From Ostrinia nubilalis (taxonomy: Eukaryota; Arthropoda; Insecta; Lepidoptera; Crambidae), in NCBI RefSeq assembly GCF_963855985.1, contig NC_087095.1, forward strand, positions 8,194,001-8,258,000: a stretch of 64,000 bases of DNA, in the 5' to 3' direction. Of the stretch, positions 20,738 to 31,592 are shown in pieces. A program made the translations under genes and the position numbers. Position 1 is the stretch's first letter; the number at the start of each line of letters is the position of its first letter. Below the pieces are notes generated by a model. It was not told where the DNA came from. It made no database searches and saw only the letters and a program-made list of their open reading frames with translations.

Positions 20738-22590
20738 AAGAAATTTACTATGTGGTCATTTGCATCGAAATAAATAATTTCTGATTTACACATGTCCCTT
20801 AAGAATGGGAACCATGGTTGAGAGGGCCAAAAGGGGAAAACAAGTATGCCTTCTGCTCTGTCCGTCCTAATCTTTTGAAGGCACTTTGGTATTAGGGTAA
20901 ATGGGGGGAAGGCGTAAAAAAAGTAAGGATGCCAATCTAGGGTAAATGCATCCACCTTAAATGAATCTGGGTCCCGCATCCAAGATATATACTTTTCACA
21001 CTTGGCATTGGCGCGAGAAGCGAAAAGATCTATGTCAGGTTTTCCTAGATTATTAATAATTTTCTGAAACATTGCACTGGAAATTTCTAATTCTGTATCC
21101 ACATTTTTGTTACGCGATTCTTGATCTGCTTCTATATTGTCTTTTGTATTAATATATGATGCATACAGCCATATTTTTCGCTTCTCGCACCACTGCCAGA
21201 TATCTCTGGTAATTTCATTTAAATGGGGGAATTGAATTCCTCCCATTCGATTTATGTAACTGATAGCTGTGACATTGTCACAACGTAACAAAATAGCGCA
21301 TTCGCACATTTCTCGGGCAAATGTTTTCAATGCAAGGAATGCTGCCTTGAGTTCCAAATAATTTATGTGAAATTTCAGCTCGTCTACCTTCCATTTACCC
21401 CCTGTCCGAGTGTCATTACAAAAGGCTCCCCAACCCTGCCTAGATGCATCAGAAAATATTTCTAATACAAATGTAGGTTTTTCCAATTGATTTTTATAAG
21501 TAAAAATATTGTTGGCCCACCAAGTAAGATCTGGCAATATTTCAGCCGTGGGTGTAAATTTTGCACCGTAGTTATTATGGTTTTTGAGTAACGCTAAATG
21601 TTTCTCCCTTTCCAGTAATTTAGTATACATCCAGCTATAGTTAACAGCTGGACATGCTGCTATCAGCACTCCAATCAACTGTGCAAATTCTTGGATGGAG
21701 CATCGAGGTAGGGTCAGGAATTTTTGGACGAGAGTAAAAATATGTTTTTGCTTTTCGCTGGGTAAACTGAGGGACATTTCAATAGAGTCAAAAACAAAGC
21801 CTAAATATTTACATTTGTTAACGGGATTAAGATGACTTTTGTCATAATTAATGACAAACCCTAAGCATTCTAGAAGTTTTCGGGTCTCTGTTACGTTGTT
21901 TAGGCACTCCTGATAACTGGAACCAATGCACAAGATGTCATCTAGGTATATAACCGATTTAAAACCTCGATTTCTAAGATAACCTACAACCACTTTCATA
22001 ATTTTTGTGAAAGTTCTAGGTGCGGCAGAGAGACCATAAGGCATTGCATTAAACTCGTATGTAATAGTCTGCATGTTATTATCCTCGAATTGGAATCTTA
22101 AGTACTTTTTATGCTTGGGATTAATCGGAACTAATAAATATGATTCCTTCAGGTCTATTGTGGCCATGAAACAACCATGTGAAATTAAAAGAGAAACCGT
22201 CCTATAATCTTCCATTTTAAAATGTGTTTTTTGTATGGATTTGTTCAACGATTTTAAATTCAAAATAAATCGACTATCTCCATTAGGTTTCGGAGCTAGG
22301 AAAATGTCCGATAAATATTGATTTCGAGATGGTTTACATTCAGTAATGGCCCCAAGATGGAGTAATTTTTGAATAGCTTTGGACATCTCAGTCTTTTCTT
22401 TCGGTAGCCAGTTACGATGCCTGTCCGCCACCATATTTACCTTTTTACAAAATGGTATTGGGTAACCATCTCGAATCCAATTTAAGACAAGTCTATTGTC
22501 AGTTATATTACACCAACAACTATAGAAATATTGCAATCTACCGGCGTGTACCTCTATGTCCGAGGGCCTGCACGGGGAGGTTTGTTCCAA
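20671..22590 (-). CDS. DIRS reverse transcriptase / RNase H / methyltransferase-like polyprotein
   Basis: The 639-residue frame carries reverse transcriptase motifs in order: FLAPKPNGDSRFILNLK, TIDLKESYL, MPYGLSAAPRTF and the active-site YLDD of VIYLDDILCIG. RNase H follows with EIFSDASRQGWG, LELKAAFLAL and RCDNVTA. The C-terminus has the DIRS methyltransferase-like block DIDLFASRANAKC, DAFTLDW and YAFPPF. It overlaps gag by 37 bases in a different frame. No internal stop and the catalytic aspartates are present, as expected for a recently active copy. Confidence 0.9.
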   Translation of the reverse strand: MEQTSPCRPSDIEVHAGRLQYFYSCWCNITDNRLVLNWIRDGYPIPFCKKVNMVADRHRNWLPKEKTEMSKAIQKLLHLGAITECKPSRNQYLSDIFLAPKPNGDSRFILNLKSLNKSIQKTHFKMEDYRTVSLLISHGCFMATIDLKESYLLVPINPKHKKYLRFQFEDNNMQTITYEFNAMPYGLSAAPRTFTKIMKVVVGYLRNRGFKSVIYLDDILCIGSSYQECLNNVTETRKLLECLGFVINYDKSHLNPVNKCKYLGFVFDSIEMSLSLPSEKQKHIFTLVQKFLTLPRCSIQEFAQLIGVLIAACPAVNYSWMYTKLLEREKHLALLKNHNNYGAKFTPTAEILPDLTWWANNIFTYKNQLEKPTFVLEIFSDASRQGWGAFCNDTRTGGKWKVDELKFHINYLELKAAFLALKTFAREMCECAILLRCDNVTAISYINRMGGIQFPHLNEITRDIWQWCEKRKIWLYASYINTKDNIEADQESRNKNVDTELEISSAMFQKIINNLGKPDIDLFASRANAKCEKYISWMRDPDSFKVDAFTLDWHPYFFYAFPPFTLIPKCLQKIRTDRAEGILVFPFWPSQPWFPFLRDMCKSEIIYFDANDHIVNFFCRRRQQLKLTLGVARLSGSLF

Positions 22591-23895
22591 ACTCTCGATG
22601 GGTTGAAGCTGGTCTGTTGCGTCGCAGGTTTCTGATTCGTGTAAGGTTTCCTGGAACCTCCGCGCCCCCCCCTGTTCGGCGTCGAGCGAGAGGGGCCTCT
22701 CCAGTTTCCCTGAGGCCTTGTCGTACGTGAAGCCGATGTACCTGGATTCGTCTTGTTGTCTGGTTTCTTAATTTGGGATCCTTGCTTTTCGATGGCTTTT
22801 GAAGCTTTGATTTTTTCTGGCAAGCCAGCACCAAAAAGCAACTCGTCACGTTCAGTATCCTGAATCAAGTTTAGGAAGGACTTTTCTAAGCCTTGTGTTA
22901 AAGACTTTGTTCGCGTTTGCGTTTCTGAAGCATGTAGATCTGATAAGACCCGACAAGCGTCTGATAAACATTTAATAGCTTGTATCTTATTGTCACTCGT
23001 GAGCAAAAGTGTCATAGCTCTATTGATCGCCGTTAGGCCTACACCCAATTGTTGTTGAGAACATTCGATCTTTTTGTCTCGTGTACGAGCGAATTCAGAA
23101 ACTGCAGCAGCGATTTCTGGATTAAGAAGAGGAGCTCGAAACAGCTTGCAATTTTTTGGTATAGCATATTCCTTAACTAGCTTCTCTTTTTGTTCCTTAT
23201 CAGGCAATCCTTTGCGCAGGATTGGAGCCCATCTCTGCGCTAAATCTGGGTGTATGTCCTCTCCGTAGGTAACTTCTTCCGGGAGAAGTTCCCCTAAAGC
23301 TATGAGCACGTCAGGGTCTAACGAGGGCGAAGTCGTGTCTAATATCGAGGTCTCTGGATCATTATTCGACTGATCATTATCCATCAAGTTCAACCCCTGA
23401 TCTGACGTAGACGCCTCAAGATCATTATTCGACCGAGCAGTTGTTTCACTGTCTGCAATATTCTCGTTTATAGCGACACCTAAAATAGACGTTTTTGGTA
23501 AGTATTTGCAAAATAAAAAATAAAAATAAAATGGCTGAGACAGTGAGTTGTTTTGTCATGGCAGGTTGACTCACGGTCAACTCTAGTTAACTGATACCCT
23601 TTGGTTAACTCACAGTTAACTCTTGGGCCAAATTCGCTTTTGGTTGACTCACGGTCAACTCTAAGCTTCACTATTTGAATAAAATAACTTGTGATATGAT
23701 TTGTAAAACATTATAAAATAATATCGACAAAAGTGGGTAGTGATGAAAACTTTTATGCTTACCCAAGTTTTCTTCGCTGTCCGATGAATCCGAATAAACA
23801 ATAACACGTTTACGACGTTTGCTTTCTTTACTTTTAAGTTTTTTAATCTTTTTGGTATAATACGCAATTTGTTCTTCTGCACTACGTTTAGGCAT
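22554..23895 (-). CDS. DIRS gag-like protein (two exons, intron inferred)
   Basis: Exon 1 (23895-23763) starts at an ATG and encodes a lysine/serine-rich head with the basic KKIKKLKSKESKRRKR. Exon 2 (23479-22554) continues in phase and ends in an Arg/Gly/Pro-rich tail likely to bind RNA. The 283-base intron (23762-23480) has GTAAGC and TTTTAG ends. Without splicing, the long frame would start only at a non-ATG codon near 23393, so the intron explains the start. About 352 residues. The gag role rests on position and composition, not on a recognised fold. Confidence 0.72.
23560..23665. repeat. Triple short palindrome in the DIRS gag intron
   Basis: Three spaced copies of GTTGACTCACGGTCAAC-type units (the middle one GTTAACTCACAGTTAAC), each a 6-base stem with a 5-base loop, lie within the intron of gag. 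Possibly a regulatory or structural element of the DIRS. Confidence 0.65.
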
Positions 23896-24106
23896 GATTG
23901 CTAATAGGAATAGGTACGTACGTACGTAGTGAGCGAAGCGGCGTTCCGTTGCGCGCACAATAAAAGAATGAAGTAAAGATGGCGCGATGCAGGGAGCGGG
24001 GCGCTAGGGATACCAGTGTAGAAATTGATTTTATTTTCTAATCGATATATCGAATACCGTTAAATCTGAAAAGTGTGCGAATGGTTGCTCAAGCAATAAA
24101 AGGACT

Positions 24107-24191
24107 TCTACGTGTTATACTGACATATGTATTCTAAAATACATATAATATTTAGAACTATATCTTCGAATAAAGTGACGAAATAATAATA
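24107..24191 (-). repeat. DIRS right inverted terminal repeat
   Basis: Mirror of 19373-19457. Internal to it, the element continues with a further 130 bases (AGTCCTTTTATTGC on the minus strand) that recur at 19115-19247 but not at the true left end. Confidence 0.85.
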
Positions 24192-24612
24192 GATTACACA
24201 ATTAATGTCTGTAATTAATTAAGTTTTTATGACATTAATGTTCAACAGGCCGTGTTAATTTACATACTCTCGGAGAAAATAAGCTCCATTCATGTATTTA
24301 ATATGAATGAATTTGCGATTGATGCTCGCAAACTCATTGAGTTTGTTTGACGTTCGAAAACAGTAAACAGTCGACCTACGCCAGTTAAATTTATACAGAA
24401 AACGGCATGTCAAGCTGAACTCTGTATCTCTTATTTTAGTGGCAATAGGGGTGATTTTGTACTTTGAAAATGTGTAGTCTGACGTGTTGTCGGTTGTACG
24501 TACTCGTACTGGGGGATATATTATTCACCTAGAACTAATATTTTTAGCCGCAATTTCGTTCGCCTTACCGGGAATTGACGAAGCACTTTGTGAATTTTAA
24601 AACATGTGTCTG

Positions 24613-24735
24613 TTAGGCTGGATTGCACCATTTAACTTTAACTTTAGCAAACGTCAAAAATCTGCCAAACTCCATACAAAATACACCGGTATCGTTATAG
24701 TTATGGTTAAACTTAGATGGTGCAACTCAGCCTTA
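24613..24735. mobile_element. MITE, GGCTG/GCACC family
   Basis: The 123-bp palindromic element starts TTAGGCTGGATTGCACCAT and ends GGTGCAACTCAGCCTTA. TTA at both ends fits a 3-bp target duplication. Confidence 0.78.
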
Positions 24736-25352
24736 ATGTTAGACGGGAGACCAAAAACGAACCGAACATGCCGTTCGGGTCTACTGATGTGTGGTTAAAA
24801 TATGATATTTATCTTACCTATATGGTAATCTTCCCTGATTGTGTTTTATTTAGAAAAGATTTTTCATCCTTTTTTCCAAAAACTGAAAAAGTGACAAAAT
24901 TATCGAAATTTTTTGATATGCACAGGGTTTTTAGTGAGTTCAAACTAAAAGTAAATAATTGTTGTTACTCGTACATAATAGTTTGCGATATAATTGATGA
25001 AAATTATTATTTCGAAAAAAAAGCGGACTTGTACGATCTTATAATACGAGTAAGGTTTGATTCCTTCTAAATAAAGGAGTTGAATAAAATAAATAATAAT
25101 AATCTTATTATCATAACATCGGTGGTTGTTGTTAAACCGTGCTTTCATCTGGCATTTCCATTCACTGAATAGAGCTAATAATACTGGGATTGCTTGTCTT
25201 TTGTGCGCTTTCAACCTTTTAAACCCACTCATTAAAATTATTCATTAATGTAAGTACGTTTGTTCTATTTTAAAAACAACTTCAATACACAGGCATTTCG
25301 CGCCAATAGACTTTACCACACAATTACTTATTTATTTACTTGTGTTAACATG
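24736..25352. other. Non-coding stretch
   Basis: AT-rich; the frames here are short and unsupported. Nothing recognised. Confidence 0.5.
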
Positions 25353-25457
25353 TAGGCCTAAAATGCGCGCCGCGATAAGCGATTATCACGCCATTTTATC
25401 GATTTTGCCCATACATTTTGACGTCGATAAGTATATCACGACGCGCATCTTAGCGCG
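25353..25457. mobile_element. MITE, TAGGCCTAARATGCGCGCC family, copy 1
   Basis: Ends TAGGCCTAAAATGCGCGCCG and CGACGCGCATCTTAGC are inverted. The interior TTTTATCGATTTTGCCCATA matches the copy at 41348 in reverse orientation. The right end is worn. Confidence 0.72.
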
Positions 25458-26124
25458 GCTGATGTAATTAGATTCCGTCGACTGATCACATGTTAGATTA
25501 TAATAATAGTCATTCATACTTACTATACAGGGTGTCATTTTATCCTTCTTCTTCGTCGCTAGGCTCTGGGCAGAGTGGTCGTGGTACCCGCCTATACTAA
25601 AGTCGACGGCTCATGTCGCTGGGCCGGCACTTCTTTAGAATATTTGCAGACTTCTTGATGAATTCTTGAAGATGACCTTATGTTTATTGTTTATTTGAGC
25701 ACTCTTTGTCGTCGTTGAGAAGCACAGCTGACACGATCAAAAATCTATGTTACAAGTAATATACTTCCTATAACAAGGTCGGAAAATTGTCTTTCCAGTG
25801 TAACTTCAGTAACAACGAGTATTTTCATTGTGTTATTTTCTGAGCTTTACATTTGATCTTCAAAACGTGGACGTGTAAAGAGAGATTTTGTGAAACTGCA
25901 GTACAGTTTCCTCAGGTCTGAGTGTAAGCGGCTTACAGTGTCTCCAGGGCACAATCCGCGAGCAACTACAGTATCAAGTAGGTTACAAGCGTTACTCTTT
26001 TCAGTTCCTTGGAAATAAATTCTGAGCAGTTTTATAACATTTTAAGCTTTTGTGTTTCTAAACAATTGAAATAAAAAATACAGCCAAAATTAGCGGTCTC
26101 AATGCGATATTTTTGGTCTATTAT
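25458..26124. other. Non-coding stretch
   Basis: A moderately GC-rich block at 25535-25640 and AT-rich sequence after it. No frame, repeat end or RNA recognised. Confidence 0.45.
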
Positions 26125-26431
26125 CTTCGCCATCACAGACGACGCTGACATAGCCCAACGGATTAGCAAGCTGAAGTGGCAATGGGCAGCGCACATAGTA
26201 CGCAGAACTGACAGCCGATGGGGCAGCAAGGTTCTGGAGTGGAGGCCACGTACCGGAAAGCGCAGCGTAGCGCAACGTCCACCCACAAGGTGGACCGACG
26301 ACCTCATAAAGGTAGCAGGAAGGCGCTGGATGCAGGCCGCCACCAACCAGCCATTGTGGAAATCATTGGGGGAGGCCTATGTTCAGCAGTGGACGTCCTT
26401 TGGCTGAAATGATGATGATGATGATGATGAA
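26125..26431 (+). mobile_element. RTE-like retroposon 3' end with ATG tail
   Basis: The polymerase C-terminus is open: QRISKLKWQWAAHIVRR, RPPTRWTDDLIKV, and the family end QQWTSFG followed by the stop at 26405. A run of ATG/GAT triplets (26409-26430) forms the 3' tail. 5'-truncated. Confidence 0.85.
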
Positions 26432-26611
26432 CAGACGACGCCGCGAGACACCGGTCCGGTCTTTGCTTGTAGACAACACACAGCCGAAACGTCAAGATCC
26501 TAACTACTCATGTACAGTCAGCGCCAAATAGTTCGTGATACCCGAAAAGTTGACAATACAACCTTATTCCAAGTAACAAAAACGTGTTGCGAACTTATTG
26601 GCTACTTTGAG

Positions 26612-26725
26612 TGTCACACAATCAAATCAAATCAAATCCAATCAACAATATTTTATTCCATTTTGACCACCGGTGGCACTTATGAACGTCAAAATACAGT
26701 AAAAAAAAGGTAGCCCTTATGGGGC
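26612..26725 (-). mobile_element. Non-LTR retroposon 3' end with GATTT tail
   Basis: On the minus strand, sequence with GTGCCACCGGTGGTCAAAAT runs into repeated GATTT units (AAATC on the plus strand, 26618-26640). The pentamer tail suggests a CR1-like or related element, 5'-truncated to about 100 bases. Confidence 0.5.
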
Positions 26726-27024
26726 ACTTTATAACTATTTGATGCTGGCGTACTACATAAAAAATGTCGCGCTAATTTTAATAAGAATAATTTTCTTTCT
26801 TTGTGGTAATCTTAGAAGATGAAAGTAATCCGTACCTGTTGTGGGCGGAATGTAGAGGACTTTTCGCCTACTGCCTTGGGTGTAGAGGATTCACTGACTT
26901 AATTTTATTTTATTTGTTTAATTTTCCTAAAGGTTAATGTCAGTTACATGGTTGACCTTTATCATCAACTTTGGTAACTTACAAAGTAAGCAATCTGCCT
27001 AAAGGCAAATATGAAGTTATTGTT

Positions 27025-27149
27025 TTAGGGTGAGTTGCACCACCTAACTTTGATCGTAACTTTAACGATAACCGGTGGTTTTTGTATGGAGTTTGACAGA
27101 TTTTTGACGTTTGTCAAAGTTAAAGTAAGATGGTGCAACCCAGCCATAA
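27025..27149. mobile_element. MITE, GGCTG/GCACC family
   Basis: The 125-bp palindrome has ends TTAGGGTGAGTTGCACCACC and GATGGTGCAACCCAGCCATAA. The interior AACCGGTGGTTTTTGTATGG and GACAGATTTTTGACGTTTG match the family. Confidence 0.78.
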
Positions 27150-28855
27150 ACTTTCATGGTCACTAACAGAATAATTATTATTGACGGGATTGCTACCATG
27201 TACCTTTATTACGAGCCTCTGATATTTCGGCACTATTGCAAGCGTCATGACCACGGAGTAACTCAGTTACTCGAGTTATTGATCATAAATGCTAAAATGA
27301 TATATCCCACCTCTCGTTCCCACCACTGCAACTCCTGTGTAGCCAGGATCTACAGCTTGACCGCCATAAAAACCCGACCAATGAAGGTCAAGTTTGTCCC
27401 GGGGGAAAGTTAAACTGTCATTGGACCCGTAACATAATTAATCAGAAGAACATAGGAGTTCGAAATTAAGGTTCGACTTCCCTTCATTGCAAAGCGGATG
27501 ACAGGTGACAAACAAAGGTTTAAAACCTTTAAAGTTTGATCATAAATGCTAGCTGGGTTATAATTTATCAGAAGTCTAGGTACATGAATAAAGTTGCCCA
27601 AGACCTGCTTCAATAAATATTATTTTGATAATTGATGTATCATAGGTAATCCAGTAGGTACCTTTTGGTGTAAAGTCGAGTTAAGAACAAAACACTTGTC
27701 ATTTTGTAATGATTTATTTTACTAACTTCCAAGTAAACTGCAAACCATTTCCCGTAATTCAATAATCTCGAATGGCAAATTCGGATTTGAAAACCTGAGG
27801 GTGGATTCACCGCCACGTTGGACAATAACGTTTTGTCCGAACCCGCATCCATTTGCCTTATCCTCTAGGGGCCTATTTGGGAACTGTCGAATCGAGAATC
27901 GGTTTCTATTAATCTCTTTTTCCTGGAACACTCATGGACTTTCGAATGCGACTGGGCTTAGCTATTACTATTGCGATCGCATTTTGTTTATTTTTTTTTT
28001 TCTTTAATTGTTTGTGTGGTTTTGAAGGATACTGGTTGGTTAGAAGAAAAAAGTAAGTGATCGAGCTGTGCCAACTCCTTTGCCAATGACTATGAAGTGT
28101 CCGTAAAAAAATATTATCACCCTAGCACATAATAAATTATGTACAAAAATATATACAGTAGTTGCTAAGTAAGCAACTATGCAGGAATGTAGCCATATAC
28201 AAACGAGGTTAGGTAGGAAGTGATTTTATTGAAGTATACAGAAAGTTATACAATAGAAAGTCTTTAATTAAGTTTTTTAATTTTCTGTGTGTTTATAACC
28301 TAATTATTAGCTATAATAGGAACTGAAACTAAGAAATAAATAATGCCTATCTTGGCACTACAATCTCGAGTAACTCGTATTTTAAGTTCCTTCACTATCG
28401 CAATTTTGGAATCGAAATAATTTTTCCAGGCAAATAAATTCGTTTGAATTACCCAAAGGAGTTTGCACAAAGCCCATTTACTTTTGCGGTTACATCTCCA
28501 TTTACAGGACGGCAAAAACAAAGGGTAAATACAGTAGGACCAAGAACACAAAGTACCTACATTTCCAAGCATAAAGAGTAGAGTTTAAAAGCTATACAGA
28601 GTATAAGGGTTGGATTGCCAAAAAGAAACGTTGAAAAATACATATAATAATAGTCCAGATTATTTTTCAACGTTTCTGGTAATAAGCACGGGCTGCATAG
28701 GCTTAGCTGAAAATGTAGGTATTAAATCTCTCAGAAAAAAAAATTTTTTTTTTCATAAGTTTAGATTATATCTTAATTTGTTATTTACGCAAATGTACCA
28801 AAGTTTGCATATCAAACTATTCTTAAAATAAGTATGATGAGCTGTTGCACATTTA
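27150..28855. other. Non-coding stretch
   Basis: AT-rich with no recognised repeat ends or coding signal. Longest frames are under 95 codons and show no family motif. Confidence 0.5.
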
Positions 28856-29001
28856 CGCCCGTATTCACAAACATTACTATGAGGTCTCACAGTGCGCGTG
28901 GACGCACAGGGTGACACACGAACCAATCACAGAGCTCTATTCAATGCTGTGCGTTCGATTTGCTGCTTCACTTAAGCAAGCATCGTTTTTGAATACGGGC
29001 G
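28856..29001. mobile_element. MITE, CGCCCGTATTCA family, TTA target duplication
   Basis: The 146-bp element has inverted ends CGCCCGTATTCACAAAC and GTTTTTGAATACGGGCG, flanked by TTA at 28853-28855 and 29002-29004. This fits a Harbinger-type non-autonomous element. The internal AACCAATCACAGAGCTCTA is a frequent moth motif. Confidence 0.82.
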
Positions 29002-29047
29002 TTAGTCAAAAATACCATGCAACAATTTGCTGACAATAATGTGTACT

Positions 29048-29161
29048 ATAAAAGTTGCAGGAAAGCGCTGGAGGGTGCTGCCTAACTGCCAATATGGAAA
29101 TCATTGAGGGAGGCCTATGTTCAGCAATGAAACATCCTGTAGCTGCAATGATGATGATGAA
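29048..29161 (+). mobile_element. RTE-like retroposon 3' end with ATG tail
   Basis: A decayed copy with AAAGTTGCAGGAAAGCGCTGG, then GGGAGGCCTATGTTCAGCA and an ATGATGATG tail at 29149-29160. The stop codon context is changed. Confidence 0.72.
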
Positions 29162-30074
29162 AGTGTAGCGAAGGGAACTTGATGAGTACCCTACCGTCTT
29201 TCATATCTACACTGTGACAGTGTAATAATAATTAACATTGAAATATCGCTGCTGCAGTAACTGAGGACCTAGTATTAGAGGGATTACTTATTTACCGGAG
29301 TTATGGACGCTGTTGTTAGTTACGATCAGTTGTTTGCCTCCGAGTTGTTTGTTGTCGCCTTGCAATGAATAAATAAAGTTAGGTCCATTCGATCGGACTG
29401 CGAGGAAAACACGATGCGCTTTTTAGAATATTTTATTGACAATGCATTCAGCTCACGAAAAACAATGTTCAGATTTCTGTTCAAAATTAAGGCTGTAAAT
29501 AAGACCCTATAACAAGGTAATAATGTTTTTGATTGATTTGAGAAACTACTGGTGAAACTAGCAGTTCCATCGATTAATTTGTCTACCTTATTTACATACC
29601 TACAAATAAAAACGCAAAAGTAATGAGACCTAAAACATAACTGGTTATCTTTGACGGTAAAGTAAAATGCTTGAAATTCTGTGGATGAAAATTGTATTTC
29701 AATTAAAAATTAAAGAGTTTAATCACACAGAACCTTTAGAAACTAAACTTGTTCTACTCTAAAGTTGTTTGGGCAACATTTTAGGTAAATGTTTTTTAAA
29801 CCGACCACGAACACGATACTTTTAAATGTAAATAAAAGGCAGAATCTTTTTTTAGATCAAGGAGATAAAATATCAATGCAGATAGACACTCCTGAGAATC
29901 GAAAAAGAGTATTTTCGAGACCAAATCGATGGCAACAAAATTGGGTAACGTAATTTCCGTAGGGTCCTTCTAAAATATAGGGCGCAAGGACAGGGATAGA
30001 CAGTAGGCTTGCAAGGATAGACCGTTTTGTGGGTTTACTGCATTTACGTCTTTTGTATATTGTAGTCACGAGAA

Positions 30075-30205
30075 GTGCCGAGCCAGTATCTCCAACTCGT
30101 CTGGTCAGCGTGGGGAGTGTAGGCTAAAGCCTCCATTTGCCTCTGGTGCAATATGCAAAGTCATGCTCTTGCAGTGGAGACTAAATGACCTGATGATTGT
30201 ATGGA
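30075..30205 (+). mobile_element. Possible decayed RTE-like tail
   Basis: GCCGAGCCAGTATCTCC, then CATGCTCTTGCAGTGGAGA and CCTGATGATTG resemble the family end with another spacing. Very worn. Confidence 0.35.
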
Positions 30206-30360
30206 ACAGTGGTGATAAATCCAGGTTTCTGTGTTGGACTGCCGATTCTGGGTCGTTACGTTATCTGGAAGATTTAAAAGGAATATTCCTTTATTTGCCG
30301 CAAATTAATTATATCTGCTTAGTGCGTGAGCAAATAAATCAGTTTCCAGCAGTACCACCA

Positions 30361-30428
30361 TCGTTCGTTTCAGCCTAAGGACATCCACTGCTACACCTCT
30401 CCTAAGGATTTTTACAACAACTGGTGAT
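30361..30428 (-). mobile_element. RTE-like retroposon 3' end
   Basis: On the plus strand TCGTTCGTTTCAGCCTAAGG and ACATCCACTGCTACACC, followed by CCTAAGGATTTTTACAACAA, are the reverse complement of the tail. It has a CGAA-type end and is truncated. Confidence 0.6.
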
Positions 30429-31360
30429 TTCAGGTGACCTGACCTCTACCACCATAATTAACTTAAACCGAGCGTTATAAACTATATCCAATTATTAAAC
30501 TGCCCTTTTCAACAATAAATTAGAATTAAGATATCTCAATTTAGGCACGCTTGTTTAAAATTATCCTCACGATTGAAGAGGTCATTCCCCAGAACTGTAC
30601 ACTAGGGATTTAAAGGTCCCTGATTTTATAGGCTTTGAAAACGATATTCAGTTCGCTGGCAATTTAGAGACCATTGACTTTTTAATCCTCATTACTTTCA
30701 AAAAATCATTGCCTTTTCTGGTCTACGATTTTTATTTCACCAAAAAGATGTAATTTAATTTGTTTGTAAAATACTAGAATATTTTTAATTAAATGAGTGC
30801 TAAATGGCGCGTGTTAATATGAAAAGCACACAATAAATACAAAATTAATAACGGTTTGATGTAAATTTCTCACTTCAGATTAAAGTGTGTTCAATTACCC
30901 AATATAAATATTCTAGGAAATGGACCACGCGACCAGGTAAATACTCGGAACCAATAAGTATTCTCTTTATAGGGTTATTCATTCATAATATGTAAACATT
31001 TTCATCATTGCAGCTTACGGTTTGACGAAACTTTCCTACAGTTTTAGTCTTATTTCTCGTTTTTGTAAGAAATAAATCACAACATTTAGCAAACTTAGCG
31101 ACAAATAAAGGCTTTACATAGAGTGCAGTTCAACAACCCGAGACAACAATTTTCCCACTAGTCCCACTGATATTTTTATTTATTTTTAAAACATCAGACA
31201 GTGGTGACCGGGTTTGTGACTGCGCTTCTTTTCAACGCTTGCCAAAAAATTGTCTCCAAGCGATAGTAGGAGAAAAATAAAGAGACATTTAAGGCACCTA
31301 AAAAGCAAAATTTTATTTATTTAAGACCGGTAAGTAATGTTGTTTTTAATTATTTAAAGA
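30429..31360. other. Non-coding stretch
   Basis: AT-rich; nothing recognised on either strand. Confidence 0.5.
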
Positions 31361-31592
31361 TAGCTTTCCGCCCGCGGCTTCGCCCGCGTGGAATTTTGTC
31401 TGTCACAGAAAAACTTTATCGCGCGCGTCCCTGTTTCAAAAACCGGGATAAAAACTATCCTATGTTCTTTCCCGGGACTCAAACTATCTCTATGCCAAAT
31501 TTCATCAAAATCGGTTGCGAGGTTTAAGCGGGAAAGCGTAACAGACAGACAGACAGACAGAGTTACTTTCGCATTTATAATATTAGTTGGGA
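31361..31592 (-). mobile_element. Non-autonomous Helitron, copy 1
   Basis: Read on the minus strand it starts TCCCAACTAATATTATAAA after an A, contains CTGT repeats (ACAG on the plus strand, 31540-31561), and ends GGGCGAAGCCGCGGGCGGAA then AGCTA before T. The GC stem plus CTA end and A/T insertion point are Helitron signatures. It is 232 bases, the same as copy 2, from which I see one difference. Confidence 0.7.

Larger units (their letters stand above)
19373..24191 (-). mobile_element. DIRS-type tyrosine-recombinase retrotransposon
   Basis: A 4.8-kb element on the minus strand with 85-bp inverted terminal repeats (19373-19457 and 24107-24191, perfect by eye). The order is gag, reverse transcriptase/RNase H/methyltransferase-like, tyrosine recombinase, in slightly overlapping frames. 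There is no integrase and no direct LTR, and no target duplication is expected for this mechanism. All frames appear open with their key residues, so the copy could be autonomous. Confidence 0.9.

Noticed and set aside
22452..22849. Arg/Pro-rich frames on both strands around the gag/pol overlap
   Set aside because: Alternative frames of the Arg/Gly-rich gag tail; composition only.
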